Shown here: positions 1-9,532 of the stretch, one piece after another | Layout: each line of letters starts with the position of its first letter | Position numbering within the stretch: the stretch's first letter is position 1 | NCBI RefSeq assembly: GCF_023016115.1 | Contig: NZ_JALKBH010000002.1 | Coordinates: forward strand, 768,624-832,623 | Direction of reading: 5' to 3' | DNA: 64,000 nt | Source of the DNA: Alcanivorax sp. S6407 | GTDB lineage: Bacteria; Pseudomonadota; Gammaproteobacteria; Pseudomonadales; Alcanivoracaceae | The notes under the pieces: generated by a model | Databases searched by the model: none | Seen by the model: only the letters and a program-made list of their open reading frames with translations | Told to the model about the DNA's origin: nothing | Position numbers and translations under genes: made by a program

Positions 1-222
1 CGTACCCTGCAACGGCGACTTGGCGAATCAGGCACATCGTTCCAGAAGGTGCTGGACGATACCCGCCAGAACATGGCGCTGCGTTACCTGCGCGATTCAC
101 AGCTACAAGTCACACAGCTGTCAGACCTGCTCGGCTATGCGGATCTCAGCGCCTTTTCCCGCGCCTTCAGTCGCTGGTTTGGTGTGCCCCCGTCAAAGTG
201 GCGGCCAGACAATCTCGCCTGA
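1..222 (+). CDS. AraC-family transcriptional regulator, C-terminal fragment
   Basis: The reading frame is open from the first base and ends in TGA at 220-222, giving the last 73 residues of a protein cut by the window edge. The residues form the second half of an AraC/XylS DNA-binding domain: RTLQRRLGESG (end of the first helix-turn-helix), then the second helix-turn-helix with LLGYADLSAFSRAFSRWFG, then the usual PPSKWR tail. The effector-binding N-terminus is not visible, so the target and inducer cannot be inferred. The 56-residue gene downstream starts 28 bases later on the same strand and could be co-transcribed. Confidence 0.9.
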   Translation, partial: RTLQRRLGESGTSFQKVLDDTRQNMALRYLRDSQLQVTQLSDLLGYADLSAFSRAFSRWFGVPPSKWRPDNLA

Positions 223-250
223 TGCATTAACCCATTACCCGGAGAACCCC

Positions 251-421
251 ATGGATGGACACAAGACACAGCTGAAAACCTGGGAGGATGTCATCAGGGC
301 GCTTCGCCAAGTGGGCAAAGATGAAGCAGCTTCCGCCGTGGAGGCAGCATTAGAAGAAGGGAAGAAAATTCGTGCTATTCAGCTGATCAAGGCCTGCGGC
401 CTGTCATTGAAAGAGGACTGA
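251..421 (+). CDS. Small ribosomal L7/L12 C-terminal-like protein
   Basis: A 56-residue protein starting at an ATG with a GGAG ribosome-binding site six bases upstream. The longer in-frame reading from position 20 overlaps the AraC gene in another frame and is rejected. The sequence ends GKKIRAIQLIKACGLSLKED, which resembles the GKKI-x-xIKxxRExxGLGLKEAK helix segment of ribosomal protein L7/L12. It lacks the N-terminal dimerisation and hinge regions of real L7/L12. Stand-alone proteins with such a fold are known in bacteria but have no firm role. Family assignment is by eye; function unknown. Confidence 0.7.
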   Translation: MDGHKTQLKTWEDVIRALRQVGKDEAASAVEAALEEGKKIRAIQLIKACGLSLKED

Positions 422-447
422 CTGGCGCCAGCCCCCCTGCATACCGC

Positions 448-1380
448 TCAGTGTGCCGCGGCCTCTTTGCCGCGCAACCGTGACACCACATTGACCACCG
501 CCAATACCACCATACCGGCAATCACACCACCGATCAGATTGACCAGCAGAGGCACGGCAAAGGCCACCGGCGCGACCATTTCCTGCAGGTGGTGGATCCC
601 GTCGTGGGAGCCCGGGATGCCATGCACCAGAATCCCGCCGCCGACCAGAAACATGGCCAGGGTGCCGACCACAGACAGCGTTTTCATCAGCCAGGGCGCC
701 ACGGCCAGAATGCCTTTACCCAGCGCGATGCGCATACCGGCGCCGGGGGCTTGCGGCGCGGTTCGGGCCAGATAAAGCCCCGCGTCATCAAGCTTCACGA
801 TACCGGCCACAAGGCCATAAACGCCGATGGTCATGATCACCGCAATGGCACAGATGGCAGCCACCTGGACGGAAAAACTGGCCGCCTGCACGGCACCGAG
901 TGAAATCACGATAATCTCTGCAGAAAGAATGAAGTCGGTGCGAATCGCGCCCTTGATCTTGTCTCTCTCGAACGCCACCAGGTCGACTTTTTCATTGGCT
1001 ACCGCTTCCAGCTGTTGCTGGTGATGGCTCTCGGCTTCGTCCTTGTGGAAGAACTTGTGAGCCAGCTTTTCCACCCCTTCAAAACACAGGAAGGCACCAC
1101 CAATCATCAGCAAGGGCGTAATCAACCAGGGGATAAAAAAACTGATCAGCAAGGCGCTGGGCACCAGGATCAACTTGTTCACGGCGGAGCCCTTGGCCAC
1201 CGCCCACACCACTGGCAGCTCCCGGTCAGCCTTGACCCCGGAAACCTGCTCGGCATTCAACGCCAGATCATCCCCCAATACCCCGGCGGTTTTTTTCGCT
1301 GCCACCTTGGTCATGACGGAGACGTCATCCAGCAGTGTCGCGATGTCATCAATCAGTGCCAGCAGACTGGTACCTGCCAT
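448..1380 (-). CDS. DUF808 (YedI-type) inner-membrane protein
   Basis: A 310-residue protein of usual length for the DUF808/YedI family. It opens [20 protein letters not shown] and continues with the typical [20 protein letters not shown] segment. Several hydrophobic stretches follow (around residues 72-98, 150-195 and 225-290), so it is a multi-pass inner-membrane protein. The family has no established biochemical function. It lies downstream of the tetR gene on the same strand, with 36 bases between the genes' near ends, so the two could be co-transcribed from the divergent promoter region near 2032-2118. Confidence 0.85.
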   Translation of the reverse strand: MAGTSLLALIDDIATLLDDVSVMTKVAAKKTAGVLGDDLALNAEQVSGVKADRELPVVWAVAKGSAVNKLILVPSALLISFFIPWLITPLLMIGGAFLCFEGVEKLAHKFFHKDEAESHHQQQLEAVANEKVDLVAFERDKIKGAIRTDFILSAEIIVISLGAVQAASFSVQVAAICAIAVIMTIGVYGLVAGIVKLDDAGLYLARTAPQAPGAGMRIALGKGILAVAPWLMKTLSVVGTLAMFLVGGGILVHGIPGSHDGIHHLQEMVAPVAFAVPLLVNLIGGVIAGMVVLAVVNVVSRLRGKEAAAH

Positions 1381-1416
1381 TTGAAACTCCTTGTCCTGTT
1401 TGTCCGTGCCGGCGCG

Positions 1417-2031
1417 TCAACCCGCCCCGGTGGCCGGCGGCTCCAGCATACCGACAATCATCTCGGTAAGTGTGGCAATCAGTTCGTCTTCGCTAATGGT
1501 CGGCACATCCTGAACCAGGTAATGCACCGAGGTGAAGAGTGTGGAGTGTACCAGCACATAAAGTTTGGCCTGCAGGTTCTCCACCGGATAATTCTGGTAG
1601 TTCTTCAAGAAATACGGCTGCGCCATCACCTGGAAAAATTGACTCAACGGCTCCAGCAAGCGATCGAATGGCAACCTTTGCCAGTTGCGTGCCAGCTCAT
1701 ACATCAGCGGATTGGTGCGAATCGACTGCATGCCATAGCGAATCGCAAGCTCCACCAGCTGGCGCAGTGGCAAGGTATTCATGTTCAGCTTGACCGACTG
1801 CTGGTGAAAGTCCCGCGTCACCCTTTTGCTGAGCGATTCCAGCAACGCTTCCACCAGCTCGTCCTTGTCGGAAAAGTACTGGTAAAGCGAACCGATGCTA
1901 ACGCCCGCGGCATCGGCCACATGATTGGTGGTCATATTGTCCAGCCCCCGCTCGGCCAGCACCTCGCCCACGGCGTCGATAATGCGGGCCACCATTTCCC
2001 GCGAGCGCTGCTGCCTTGGTATCCGGCGCAT
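1417..2031 (-). CDS. TetR-family transcriptional regulator
   Basis: A 204-residue regulator. The start at 2031 is chosen because it begins the conserved TetR DNA-binding region and has GGAGG four bases upstream; the frame stays open to 2253 but that part overlaps the divergent gene. Residues about 10-57 carry the helix-turn-helix (VLAERGLDNMTTNHVADAAGVSIGSLYQYF). The C-terminus is a ligand-binding domain of unknown specificity. It is divergent from the MpaB/DUF2236 gene, with 87 bases between starts. By the usual TetR arrangement it probably represses that gene and itself; this is inference. Confidence 0.9.
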   Translation of the reverse strand: MRRIPRQQRSREMVARIIDAVGEVLAERGLDNMTTNHVADAAGVSIGSLYQYFSDKDELVEALLESLSKRVTRDFHQQSVKLNMNTLPLRQLVELAIRYGMQSIRTNPLMYELARNWQRLPFDRLLEPLSQFFQVMAQPYFLKNYQNYPVENLQAKLYVLVHSTLFTSVHYLVQDVPTISEDELIATLTEMIVGMLEPPATGAG

Positions 2032-2118
2032 GGGGCCTCCGCAAAAGACGAGTTGAACACGAGCAAATACTCGCAATAAATTAACCCCATAGACATCGAA
2101 TAACAAGGGAGCCCCCCA

Positions 2119-3384
2119 ATGACCGGTCACACCATCCCCACAGCCGCCCGTATGCTTCCCTGGCAGAAAGCCGGCAAGCGCTGGCTGCCTGACATGATCA
2201 GCAAATGGATTTTCGGCCGCCCGCTGCCACCGAGCCGGGCCGAGTGGGAGCAACTCAACATCGGCCTGTTCCAGGGGGACCCGGCCATGGACGCCGTGGT
2301 CCAGTGGATGTTTGCCTATGGCCCGCGGGAAGCAAAAGCCCTGTTCGAACAGGCGCTGGAGAACGGCGTGGACAGTCTGGACAACCCGCCGCAGGCGATC
2401 CGTGATTTTTTTACCGTGGTAGACCGGGATCCGGAATGGCTTGACCGTGCCCTCCTGGAGAGAGGGGTCTCAGCCCGGCAGCTGGGGAGTGATGCGGCCT
2501 TCTACGTACTCAGGGATTTCGCCCTCATGGGCGGCTACGTGTACTTCAACAGCATGAACCAGACCCTGTCTCGCAGCGGCTCGCTACACAAGGATGTGAG
2601 CCTGCGGCTGGCTGAAACCGGCACCTGGCTGCTGGATGTGACCAGCAAGGGTGGCATGAAACGGTACGCGCCCGGCTTTGCCAGCACCATCAAGGTACGC
2701 ATGATTCATGCCCTGATCCGCCACCACCTTGGTAACCAGCCACAGTGGGACACCCGCACCTGGGGACTCCCCATCAATCAGGTGGACATGCAAGCCACCT
2801 ATCTGGCCTTCGGTCCTGCCAGCCTCAGCGGCTGCCGCCTGTTCGGGGTACCGTTCCGGCGCCAGGACTCACGGGCGATCATGCACCTGTGGCGTTATAT
2901 CGGCTGGCTCATGGGCGTGGACGAAAGCCGCCTGGCCACCACTGAAGGCGATGGTCTGCGCAAGCTGTACCACACCTTTCTGACCCATGGCCTGCCGGAC
3001 GACAAGATACGACAGATGGGGCAGGCGCTTGCCGAAGAGCCGCTCAAACGCCATCTGGGGCCTTCCCGATGGCCGGGCTTTGCCGAGCCGCTACGGCGTC
3101 GCTATCTACGCGCAGTGCACCTCAGTAATGCCTCCATGATTCTCGGCTTCCGGCAGCGCAGGCAGCTGGGCCTGCCACTCTTTACCCTGCCCTGGTTCCC
3201 ACTGATCACAGCCCCGTTCCGCTTCCTGAACATCCTTTACCACCGTATCCGGGGCGGCCGCACCCTGGCAATGTTCCGGCAACAGCAGCAACAGCGCCAG
3301 CAAGCTGAACTGCAGCAGTACTTCGGGGAACGGCAACAATCCCTGTTGCAACCGGACAAGGAGCACCCGGCCCATTTGAAGTAA
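2119..3384 (+). CDS. MpaB/DUF2236-family oxygenase-like protein
   Basis: A 421-residue protein with the DUF2236 (MpaB / latex-clearing-protein-like) catalytic domain across roughly residues 60-330. Visible family features are the DFALMGGYVYFNSMNQT segment, KVRMIHALIRHHL (helix expected to supply haem-pocket residues), and WGLPINQVDMQATYLAFG. Characterised relatives are b-type haem oxygenases or fungal MpaB, so oxidative cleavage of a hydrophobic substrate is plausible but the substrate is unknown. The C-terminus is glutamine-rich and basic. The start has AAGGGAG about eight bases upstream. It is divergent from a TetR gene that probably regulates it. Confidence 0.8.
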   Translation: MTGHTIPTAARMLPWQKAGKRWLPDMISKWIFGRPLPPSRAEWEQLNIGLFQGDPAMDAVVQWMFAYGPREAKALFEQALENGVDSLDNPPQAIRDFFTVVDRDPEWLDRALLERGVSARQLGSDAAFYVLRDFALMGGYVYFNSMNQTLSRSGSLHKDVSLRLAETGTWLLDVTSKGGMKRYAPGFASTIKVRMIHALIRHHLGNQPQWDTRTWGLPINQVDMQATYLAFGPASLSGCRLFGVPFRRQDSRAIMHLWRYIGWLMGVDESRLATTEGDGLRKLYHTFLTHGLPDDKIRQMGQALAEEPLKRHLGPSRWPGFAEPLRRRYLRAVHLSNASMILGFRQRRQLGLPLFTLPWFPLITAPFRFLNILYHRIRGGRTLAMFRQQQQQRQQAELQQYFGERQQSLLQPDKEHPAHLK

Positions 3385-3450
3385 ACCTGAGCGGGCTGCG
3401 CTGCCAGCATCACCCTGGTCTGCTATAGTCAGAACTGGTTTCGCAGCCCG

Positions 3451-4158
3451 ATGTTTTCCATGTCTTCTTACACCCGCCCTGACTGCCTGTCTCACCAGAA
3501 ACTCGAGGAAGTGGCTGCCGGGCTGTTCCGTGTCAGCTGCCAGTTCGATGCCGACAAACTTGGCGACGACAGTTTCCGCGAGGCAGGCATTACACTGCAT
3601 GCCTCACTGTCCAATGCGGTAGCCAAACGCAAGGCAGAGTATCTCGCCGGGCGCTGGTGTGCCCGTGCAGCACTGGCACAGCTAGGTGTTGATGGCCTGC
3701 CGGGACTGAACAGTGACCGCTCTCCGGCCTGGCCGGAGGGCACCCTGGGCAGCATCACCCACAGTCACGGTGTCGCCGAGGTAATGGTGGCAGACGCCAG
3801 GGACTGGCTCACTGTCGGACTGGACACGGAATGCTGGGTGAACCCGGAAAGGGCGGCTCGCCTGGAGCGGGAGCTGCTCACCGAGGAAGAACTGAAGGCG
3901 CTGGCTGGCATGAGCCCATTACAGAGAGCCAACCGGCTGACGCTGATCTTCTCAGCCAAGGAAAGCCTGTTCAAAGCGCTTTATCCGCTCACCGGCAAGC
4001 GCTTCTATTTTCACGATGCGGTACGCCGCCAGCCCAACAGCCTGACACTGCTACGCACCCTGTCTGAGGAGTGGCCACGGGGGACACAGATTCCGTTCCG
4101 CTGGCGGGAGCGGCAACACAGCGTACTCAGCTGGATTGCCTTGCCGAAACCCCGCTGA
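3451..4158 (+). CDS. 4'-phosphopantetheinyl transferase (EntD-like)
   Basis: A 235-residue Sfp/EntD-type enzyme that transfers phosphopantetheine from CoA to a carrier-protein serine. The ACPS-superfamily motifs are present: GSITHSHG near residue 105, VGLDTE with the metal-binding Asp-x-Glu, and FSAKESLFKALYP near residue 170. A short N-terminal extension is typical of EntD-like members. No NRPS or PKS gene is nearby, so the carrier protein must lie elsewhere. ATG codons at 3451 and 3460 are both possible starts. It converges with tadD with only two bases between stop codons. Confidence 0.9.
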   Translation: MFSMSSYTRPDCLSHQKLEEVAAGLFRVSCQFDADKLGDDSFREAGITLHASLSNAVAKRKAEYLAGRWCARAALAQLGVDGLPGLNSDRSPAWPEGTLGSITHSHGVAEVMVADARDWLTVGLDTECWVNPERAARLERELLTEEELKALAGMSPLQRANRLTLIFSAKESLFKALYPLTGKRFYFHDAVRRQPNSLTLLRTLSEEWPRGTQIPFRWRERQHSVLSWIALPKPR

Positions 4159-4160
4159 GA

Positions 4161-5009
4161 CTACTCGCCGACCAGTTCCAGATTTCTGGCGATGCCGGGA
4201 TTATAGCGGGGAGACATGTCGCTGGCTTGCCGAAACAGCTTTTTCGCCTGTTCCAGATCGCCGTTGAGGTAGGCAATGTAGCCAGCGTTATTGACAGCCT
4301 CCGCCGGCTCGACACTTTGCTTCCAGGTGCTGATTGCCAGTTGGTAATTACCCTGCCGCGCCTGGGCAATGGCCAGGTTGTTACGCAGACGGTCTTCTTT
4401 CGGGTAGCGAACCAGAGCTCGCTGTAGCAGTTTTTCGGCGGCAGCATAATCACCCGCCATGATTCGTGAATAGGCGGCATTATTGATCACCAGCGGATTG
4501 TCCCCGCCACTTTCCAGCGCCATGCCATACCAGCGAGCTGCCGCTTCGTAGTCGGTGTCCATATCCGCCGCGACACCCAACCCATTGAGGGTGCGCCAGC
4601 GAGAAGGTTCATTGCTGTTGGTCGCCAGCAGCTGCTCCCGGGCGGCTTCCACGTCGCCGAGCCCCAGCAACGCCAGGCCCTTGCCTTCCTGGGCCTCGAT
4701 CAGTGCAGGATCCTCTTCCAGCAGGATTGAGTAGGCTTTGAGTGCTTCCCGATTCTGACCGCTGTCCAGGGTGAGTTTGGCGATGGCCAGCTTGCCCCGC
4801 AGCGCCCACTCGTCTTCGCGTTCGATCAGAGGGGTAAAAGAAGCCATTGCCGCACCATAATCGCCACGGCTGCGGGCCGCCTCACCTTCAGCGTATTGTG
4901 CCTCTGGCGACTGTGGTTCCAGCACCAGATCGCCCTGCTCTGGTTTGCTGGCACAGCCTGACACCAAAAGCATAGATGCGAAGAACAAAACAAGCGCACG
5001 CTCTCTCAC
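4161..5009 (-). CDS. tadD: Tad pilus assembly TPR lipoprotein TadD
   Basis: A 282-residue lipoprotein and the last gene of the Tad operon. The signal peptide ends in the lipobox LVSGC (Cys19). Tetratricopeptide repeats fill the rest, for example YAEGEAARSRGDYGAAMASF, WYGMALESGGDNPLVINNAA and AGDYAAAEKLLQRAL. TadD proteins are outer-membrane TPR lipoproteins needed for Flp pilus biogenesis, probably by aiding the secretin. It follows tadC by 12 bases. Its stop is two bases from that of the converging phosphopantetheinyl transferase, with no obvious terminator in between. Confidence 0.9.
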   Translation of the reverse strand: MRERALVLFFASMLLVSGCASKPEQGDLVLEPQSPEAQYAEGEAARSRGDYGAAMASFTPLIEREDEWALRGKLAIAKLTLDSGQNREALKAYSILLEEDPALIEAQEGKGLALLGLGDVEAAREQLLATNSNEPSRWRTLNGLGVAADMDTDYEAAARWYGMALESGGDNPLVINNAAYSRIMAGDYAAAEKLLQRALVRYPKEDRLRNNLAIAQARQGNYQLAISTWKQSVEPAEAVNNAGYIAYLNGDLEQAKKLFRQASDMSPRYNPGIARNLELVGE

Positions 5010-5021
5010 AACAACCCGCCC

Positions 5022-5978
5022 TCACATTTTTCCGATAAAGCCAGTGTAAATCTGAATTGCCGCAGGTCCCAGAATCACCAGAAACAATGCAGGAAAAATA
5101 AACAGAAGGATCGGCAATGCCATTTTTACCGGCAGCTTGGCGGCTTTTTCCCGTGCCGTCTGAATACGCAAATCACGCATATCGTCTGCGTGTTCACGAA
5201 GTGCATCAGCGATACTGGTCCCAAAATGCTCCGCCTGTATCAAAATGGAAACCAGCGATTGCATTTCATCCAGGTCGGTCCTTTCCGCCAGGGATTTGAG
5301 TGCTTCATTACGAGCCTTGCCAGCGCGAATCTCCAGCGTTGACAGCAACAGTTCATCACTCATGTCCTGGGAGGCATGGCGAAACTCCTCGCCGACACGT
5401 TTGATCGCCGCGTCCAGACTCAAACCCGCCTCGATACATACCACCAGCAGATCGAGCACGTCCGGAAAGACTTCAGCAAGATGCTGTCTACGCGCCTCTT
5501 CCTTGTGATGCAGGTAAATATCCGGAGAGAAAAATCCCAGCACGGCAGCAACTACCAGCGCCACGACAACCCAAAGCCGCTCACCCACCAGCGTCGGATT
5601 GACGACAAAAGGAATAATGGCAAGCAGCGGCAGAAGTAGAGCCAGAAACACCTTGGACAGATAGAAAACACTGACAGCCTGCTCACCGCGGTGCCCTGCC
5701 CGCACCAGACTGGCACGGATTCTCGACTGTTTCCATCTGTCATCCGGAACGACCAGATTGGCCACGGGCTTTAGCCACTTCACCTTGAAGGGACCATCCT
5801 CGGTTGGCGTCTTGTCCTTCTTCTTTTCTACTGGGGCCAGGCCCTGAATTTCTCTCAGTCTCCGGTCTACGGTGCCATGGCCACTGAACAACCAGTTCCC
5901 CAGAGCGGCAACCAGCAACACGGTCAGCGCAAACAGACAGACCATGATCACTATCGACAGGTTCACACCCTCAAACAT
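5022..5978 (-). CDS. tadC: Tad pilus platform protein TadC (type II secretion F-like)
   Basis: A 318-residue polytopic inner-membrane protein of the GspF/T2SF family. It has an N-terminal membrane helix (residues about 7-29), a paired hydrophobic region around 102-150, and a C-terminal helix. The T2SF domain includes FPDVLDLLVVCIEAGLSLDAAIKRV and LVSILIQAEHFGTSIADALREHADDMR. It pairs with TadB as the inner-membrane platform on which the TadA ATPase acts. Tightly packed between tadB (15-base gap) and tadD. Confidence 0.95.
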   Translation of the reverse strand: MFEGVNLSIVIMVCLFALTVLLVAALGNWLFSGHGTVDRRLREIQGLAPVEKKKDKTPTEDGPFKVKWLKPVANLVVPDDRWKQSRIRASLVRAGHRGEQAVSVFYLSKVFLALLLPLLAIIPFVVNPTLVGERLWVVVALVVAAVLGFFSPDIYLHHKEEARRQHLAEVFPDVLDLLVVCIEAGLSLDAAIKRVGEEFRHASQDMSDELLLSTLEIRAGKARNEALKSLAERTDLDEMQSLVSILIQAEHFGTSIADALREHADDMRDLRIQTAREKAAKLPVKMALPILLFIFPALFLVILGPAAIQIYTGFIGKM

Positions 5979-5993
5979 GACATCTCTCCCTGT

Positions 5994-6980
5994 TTAAACC
6001 CGAAAGTTCACCATCCGCTGGATAATGATATAGCCCACGACCATTAACAGGATCTGAACGCCGATCACCATAAATCCCAGAGAAGTCTCCACAAGAATAT
6101 TGAGATAACCCGGATTAAGAACCAGCAACGCACCCGCCACAATAAACGGAAGGCCAATCAACACATTTGCTGACAGCTTCATTTCCGCTGCCAATACACG
6201 GATCTCGCGAAGGGTTCTGGCCCGCGCCCGCATTACCGAAGATAACCGATTCATTACCTCCGCCAGGTTACCCCCTGTGGATTTCTGTATCAGCACCGCG
6301 GTGATGAAATAGCGCATTTCGTCACTACGGGTTCGCTGGGAAAGATGGTCCAGGGCGTCTTCGATATCCACTCCGAAGTTCAATTCCTCGAAGGTCGTGG
6401 CAAACTCGGTCGCAATAGGATCATTCATTTCCATGCTTGCCAGCTTCAGGCCCGCCGAAAATGGATTTCCGGCACGCAGGCTTCTGGCCAGATAGTCCAG
6501 CGCATCGGGCAACTGTGACGAAACTGCGGTAGCCCTCTCGCGGGTTTTCCCGGCGATGTAGGCATAAGGAAGATAAAACCCTGCCAACATGGCAATGGGC
6601 AACGCGACAAACCAGAACATATCCAGCGCGAAGAAAAGCAAAAGGAACAAGAGCAATGCCAGCGATAACTGGATAAGGATGTAACGCGAAACGGTTAAGT
6701 CGACACCGGATTGCACCAGCATTCGGTCCATGGAATGTGATCGCGGAAATGCCGAGAGGATACGGTTAACGATGGGGATTTCGCTCAGCATCCTCTTCTT
6801 GAGAAGAGACATGGCTTCTTCATTGCTCATCCCGGAGGCGGAGAAGTTTCTCAAGCGCTTGCCGACCGCATGGGTCCTGCCCACATTCATGGAACGATAG
6901 AGAAGGTACAGCCCCTCAATGGCACCCACTACTGCCAGAAAAGTGATAATCGAAATAACGATTGTATTTTCGTTAATCAT
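5994..6980 (-). CDS. tadB: Tad pilus platform protein TadB
   Basis: A 328-residue GspF/T2SF-family membrane protein with an N-terminal helix (about 8-28), a central pair of helices around 100-145 and C-terminal helices at about 270-322. The T2SF signature is LPDALDYLARSLRAGNPFSAGLKLA followed by YFITAVLIQKSTGGNLAEVMNRLS. Together with TadC it forms the platform of the Flp pilus machine. It starts nine bases after the tadA stop and is followed directly by tadC, the usual Tad gene order. Confidence 0.95.
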   Translation of the reverse strand: MINENTIVISIITFLAVVGAIEGLYLLYRSMNVGRTHAVGKRLRNFSASGMSNEEAMSLLKKRMLSEIPIVNRILSAFPRSHSMDRMLVQSGVDLTVSRYILIQLSLALLLFLLLFFALDMFWFVALPIAMLAGFYLPYAYIAGKTRERATAVSSQLPDALDYLARSLRAGNPFSAGLKLASMEMNDPIATEFATTFEELNFGVDIEDALDHLSQRTRSDEMRYFITAVLIQKSTGGNLAEVMNRLSSVMRARARTLREIRVLAAEMKLSANVLIGLPFIVAGALLVLNPGYLNILVETSLGFMVIGVQILLMVVGYIIIQRMVNFRV

Positions 6981-6989
6981 GGCCCCCTC

Positions 6990-8291
6990 CTACTCGTAAA
7001 CACGATCAGGATCAAAAACGCTCTCATCCAGAGGAATACCACGCTCGCGGATACGCTGCATCATCATCGGACGGATACCGCTGGCCCGGAACTCGCCCTT
7101 CACACGGCCATTTTCGTCGATGCCGTGGCGCTTGAAGTAGAAGATCTCCTGCATGTTGACCACATTCTGCTCCATGCCGGTAATCTCCTGGACACTGATT
7201 ACCGCCCGGCGGCCATCCGACATCCGCTCAGTCTGCACGATAAGATCCAGTGCCGCGGCGATCTGTTGCCGAATCACATTGGGAGAAATGGAAACACCGG
7301 CCATACCAATCATGTGCTCAAGCCGGGAGATCGCATCCCGTGCCGAGTTGGCATGAATGGTAGACAGGGAACCATCATGGCCCGTGTTCATGGCCTGGAG
7401 CATGTCGAGGGCTTCCTCACCACGCACCTCACCCACCACGATACGGTCGGGGCGCATACGCAGGGCATTTCGCACCAGATCCCGGGCCATCACTGCGCCC
7501 TTGCCTTCGATATTTGGCGGGCGCGTTTCCAGCCGACCGACATGAGGCTGCTGCAGCTGCAATTCCGCCGAGTCCTCAATGGTCAGAATACGCTCGTTGT
7601 GCGGGATAAAACCGGAGACCACATTAAGCAGAGTCGTTTTACCGGAGCCGGTACCCCCGGAAATAAGGATGTTGGTTCGCGCCAGCACCGCCGCCTTGAG
7701 AAAGTCCGCCACTGGCTGGGTGATGGAACGGAAGTTGATCAGATCCTTCACCGTGAGAGGGTCCACGGCAAACTTACGAATGGACAGCAGTGGTCCATCT
7801 ACCGCCAGCGGCGGAATAATGGCATTCACCCGGGAGCCGTCTGCCAGGCGCGCATCCACCATGGGGCTGGACTCATCCACACGGCGCCCTACCGCACCGG
7901 CGATTTTCTGGATGATGCGCATCAGGTGTTCGTTGCTCTGGAAGCGGACGCTGGTCTTTTCCAGCATACCGTGGCGCTCCACATAGCAGTCGTTGTAGGT
8001 GTTGACGAGGATATCGGACACTGACGGGTCTTTGAGAAGCGGCTCCAGTGGCCCAAGCCCCAGCACCTCATTCTCGACATTGTCGATCAAGGCCGTCTTT
8101 TCATGCTCGTTGAGAACAAAGCCACTCTCACTGAGCAGATCCCTTACCGCATTACGGATCTGCTCATGAACCTGCTGCCCTTCCAGACGCTCCAACACCC
8201 GCAAGTCCAGGCGTTCCATGAGCATCGCATGCAGCTTTTTCTGTGCCGCACTAAAATCTACTTCTTGTCCATTCTTGTCGCTGACAAACAT
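6990..8291 (-). CDS. tadA: Tad pilus secretion ATPase TadA (CpaF)
   Basis: A 433-residue hexameric AAA-type secretion ATPase powering Flp pilus assembly. The N-terminal domain leads to the GspE/VirB11-like core. Walker A is GGTGSGKTT at residues 212-220, followed by the Asp box region ([11 protein letters not shown]), the His-containing loop ([14 protein letters not shown]) and an arginine-rich segment [16 protein letters not shown]. Length is normal for TadA/CpaF. It sits between tadZ and tadB. Confidence 0.97.
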   Translation of the reverse strand: MFVSDKNGQEVDFSAAQKKLHAMLMERLDLRVLERLEGQQVHEQIRNAVRDLLSESGFVLNEHEKTALIDNVENEVLGLGPLEPLLKDPSVSDILVNTYNDCYVERHGMLEKTSVRFQSNEHLMRIIQKIAGAVGRRVDESSPMVDARLADGSRVNAIIPPLAVDGPLLSIRKFAVDPLTVKDLINFRSITQPVADFLKAAVLARTNILISGGTGSGKTTLLNVVSGFIPHNERILTIEDSAELQLQQPHVGRLETRPPNIEGKGAVMARDLVRNALRMRPDRIVVGEVRGEEALDMLQAMNTGHDGSLSTIHANSARDAISRLEHMIGMAGVSISPNVIRQQIAAALDLIVQTERMSDGRRAVISVQEITGMEQNVVNMQEIFYFKRHGIDENGRVKGEFRASGIRPMMMQRIRERGIPLDESVFDPDRVYE

Positions 8292-8318
8292 GGTGAACTC
8301 CTTTTCTTTTGTCGCGAA

Positions 8319-9506
8319 TTACTGTCGCCCCATCAACCGATCCAGAAACCCTCCGGACTCCCTTTCTTCACCGGTCAGTTCAAACAGAATTGCCTGAGAC
8401 AGGCTATTCACGTCCTTGGCAAGCCGGCTGGATCGCGCATAACGTGACAGTGGCACGCCGCGCTCCTGGGAACCGATGGCGGTGTCATAGTCATTTGCAA
8501 TCCGCACAATGCGCTCAATCCTGAGCGTTTCCTGAATCTGTTTGTCGGTTACCGCGGCATGCTTGGAGCGGTAACGGTTATCAACGATGGTAACCTTGTC
8601 ATCACTGATACCCGCACTGTGGAAGTAAGTCGTCAGTAATCGGGCATCACGGATCACCGCCAGGCTGCGCTGAATCACCATATAAATGCTGTCGCTGCTA
8701 CGCAGCACTTCTTCGGTCCATTCATTGATCACCCGGGGGAGATCCAGAACGATCACATCAAAGCTTTCCCGTGCCGCCTCCAGAAATTTCTTCACATCCA
8801 TGGCGCTGACACGATCGAGACGGGTTATCTTCAATGGCGCAGACAGAGCAAACACACCGGAATCATGCTGGCTCATCATTGACTTGAGCATGGTCCCATC
8901 CAGCCTCGCCGACTGGGAGAAAGCTTCCATGACGTTGGACTGCCACTTCACATCAAGGTAAAGGGATACGCTGCCGAACTGGATATCCATGTCCACCAGC
9001 GCCACCTTCAGATTTTCATCCATCTCGGCAAGGTCACAGGCCAGATTCACCGCCAGAGTGGTCGCACCACTGCCAGACTTGCTGTTGATGATGGAAATCA
9101 CCTTGCCATTCCGCTGCCCACCTTCCTGGACGACACTCGCACCGACGCGCTCCAGCTCCCTGATCACATCCTGCTCTGCAGGAGGTAGAGAGAACACGTC
9201 ACGCACACCGGCACGCATAAAGGTTCGAAAGGTATTCACATCAGGAGAGGAATGGCAGGCAAAAAATTCTGTCTTGGGGAACTCGCGAGATAATGACTGA
9301 AGCTGACTCACATCCGCTTCAACTTCATCGCCAGCTTCAAAAATAACGACCTGGCTACCTGACGTCCGAATCTTTTCGGAAAGCTCCTCGTTCGCGCCCA
9401 CAGGAATCGCAACGAAACCGGCCTTCGCCCCCGTAACCAACCGTGCGAATTCAGACTTAGTCGTCTCGTTTCTGTAAATCAGTGCAACAATCACACCCTG
9501 TGTCAT
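8319..9506 (-). CDS. tadZ: Tad pilus localisation ATPase TadZ/CpaE
   Basis: A 395-residue protein with an N-terminal atypical receiver-like domain (residues about 1-130) and a C-terminal ParA/MinD-type ATPase domain. The deviant Walker A motif is KSGSGATTLAVNLA near residue 143-156, and FDVIVLDLPRVINEW supplies the Walker B region. TadZ/CpaE proteins mark the pole and position the Tad machine. It lies between tadF and tadA, 26 and 27 bases from its neighbours. Confidence 0.93.
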   Translation of the reverse strand: MTQGVIVALIYRNETTKSEFARLVTGAKAGFVAIPVGANEELSEKIRTSGSQVVIFEAGDEVEADVSQLQSLSREFPKTEFFACHSSPDVNTFRTFMRAGVRDVFSLPPAEQDVIRELERVGASVVQEGGQRNGKVISIINSKSGSGATTLAVNLACDLAEMDENLKVALVDMDIQFGSVSLYLDVKWQSNVMEAFSQSARLDGTMLKSMMSQHDSGVFALSAPLKITRLDRVSAMDVKKFLEAARESFDVIVLDLPRVINEWTEEVLRSSDSIYMVIQRSLAVIRDARLLTTYFHSAGISDDKVTIVDNRYRSKHAAVTDKQIQETLRIERIVRIANDYDTAIGSQERGVPLSRYARSSRLAKDVNSLSQAILFELTGEERESGGFLDRLMGRQ

Positions 9507-9532
9507 ATAACTACCCTCTCATCCCCACAACA

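Noticed and set aside
6870-8024. 384-residue plus-strand frame
   Set aside because: Antisense to tadA and tadB; His-rich artefact of GC-rich codon use.
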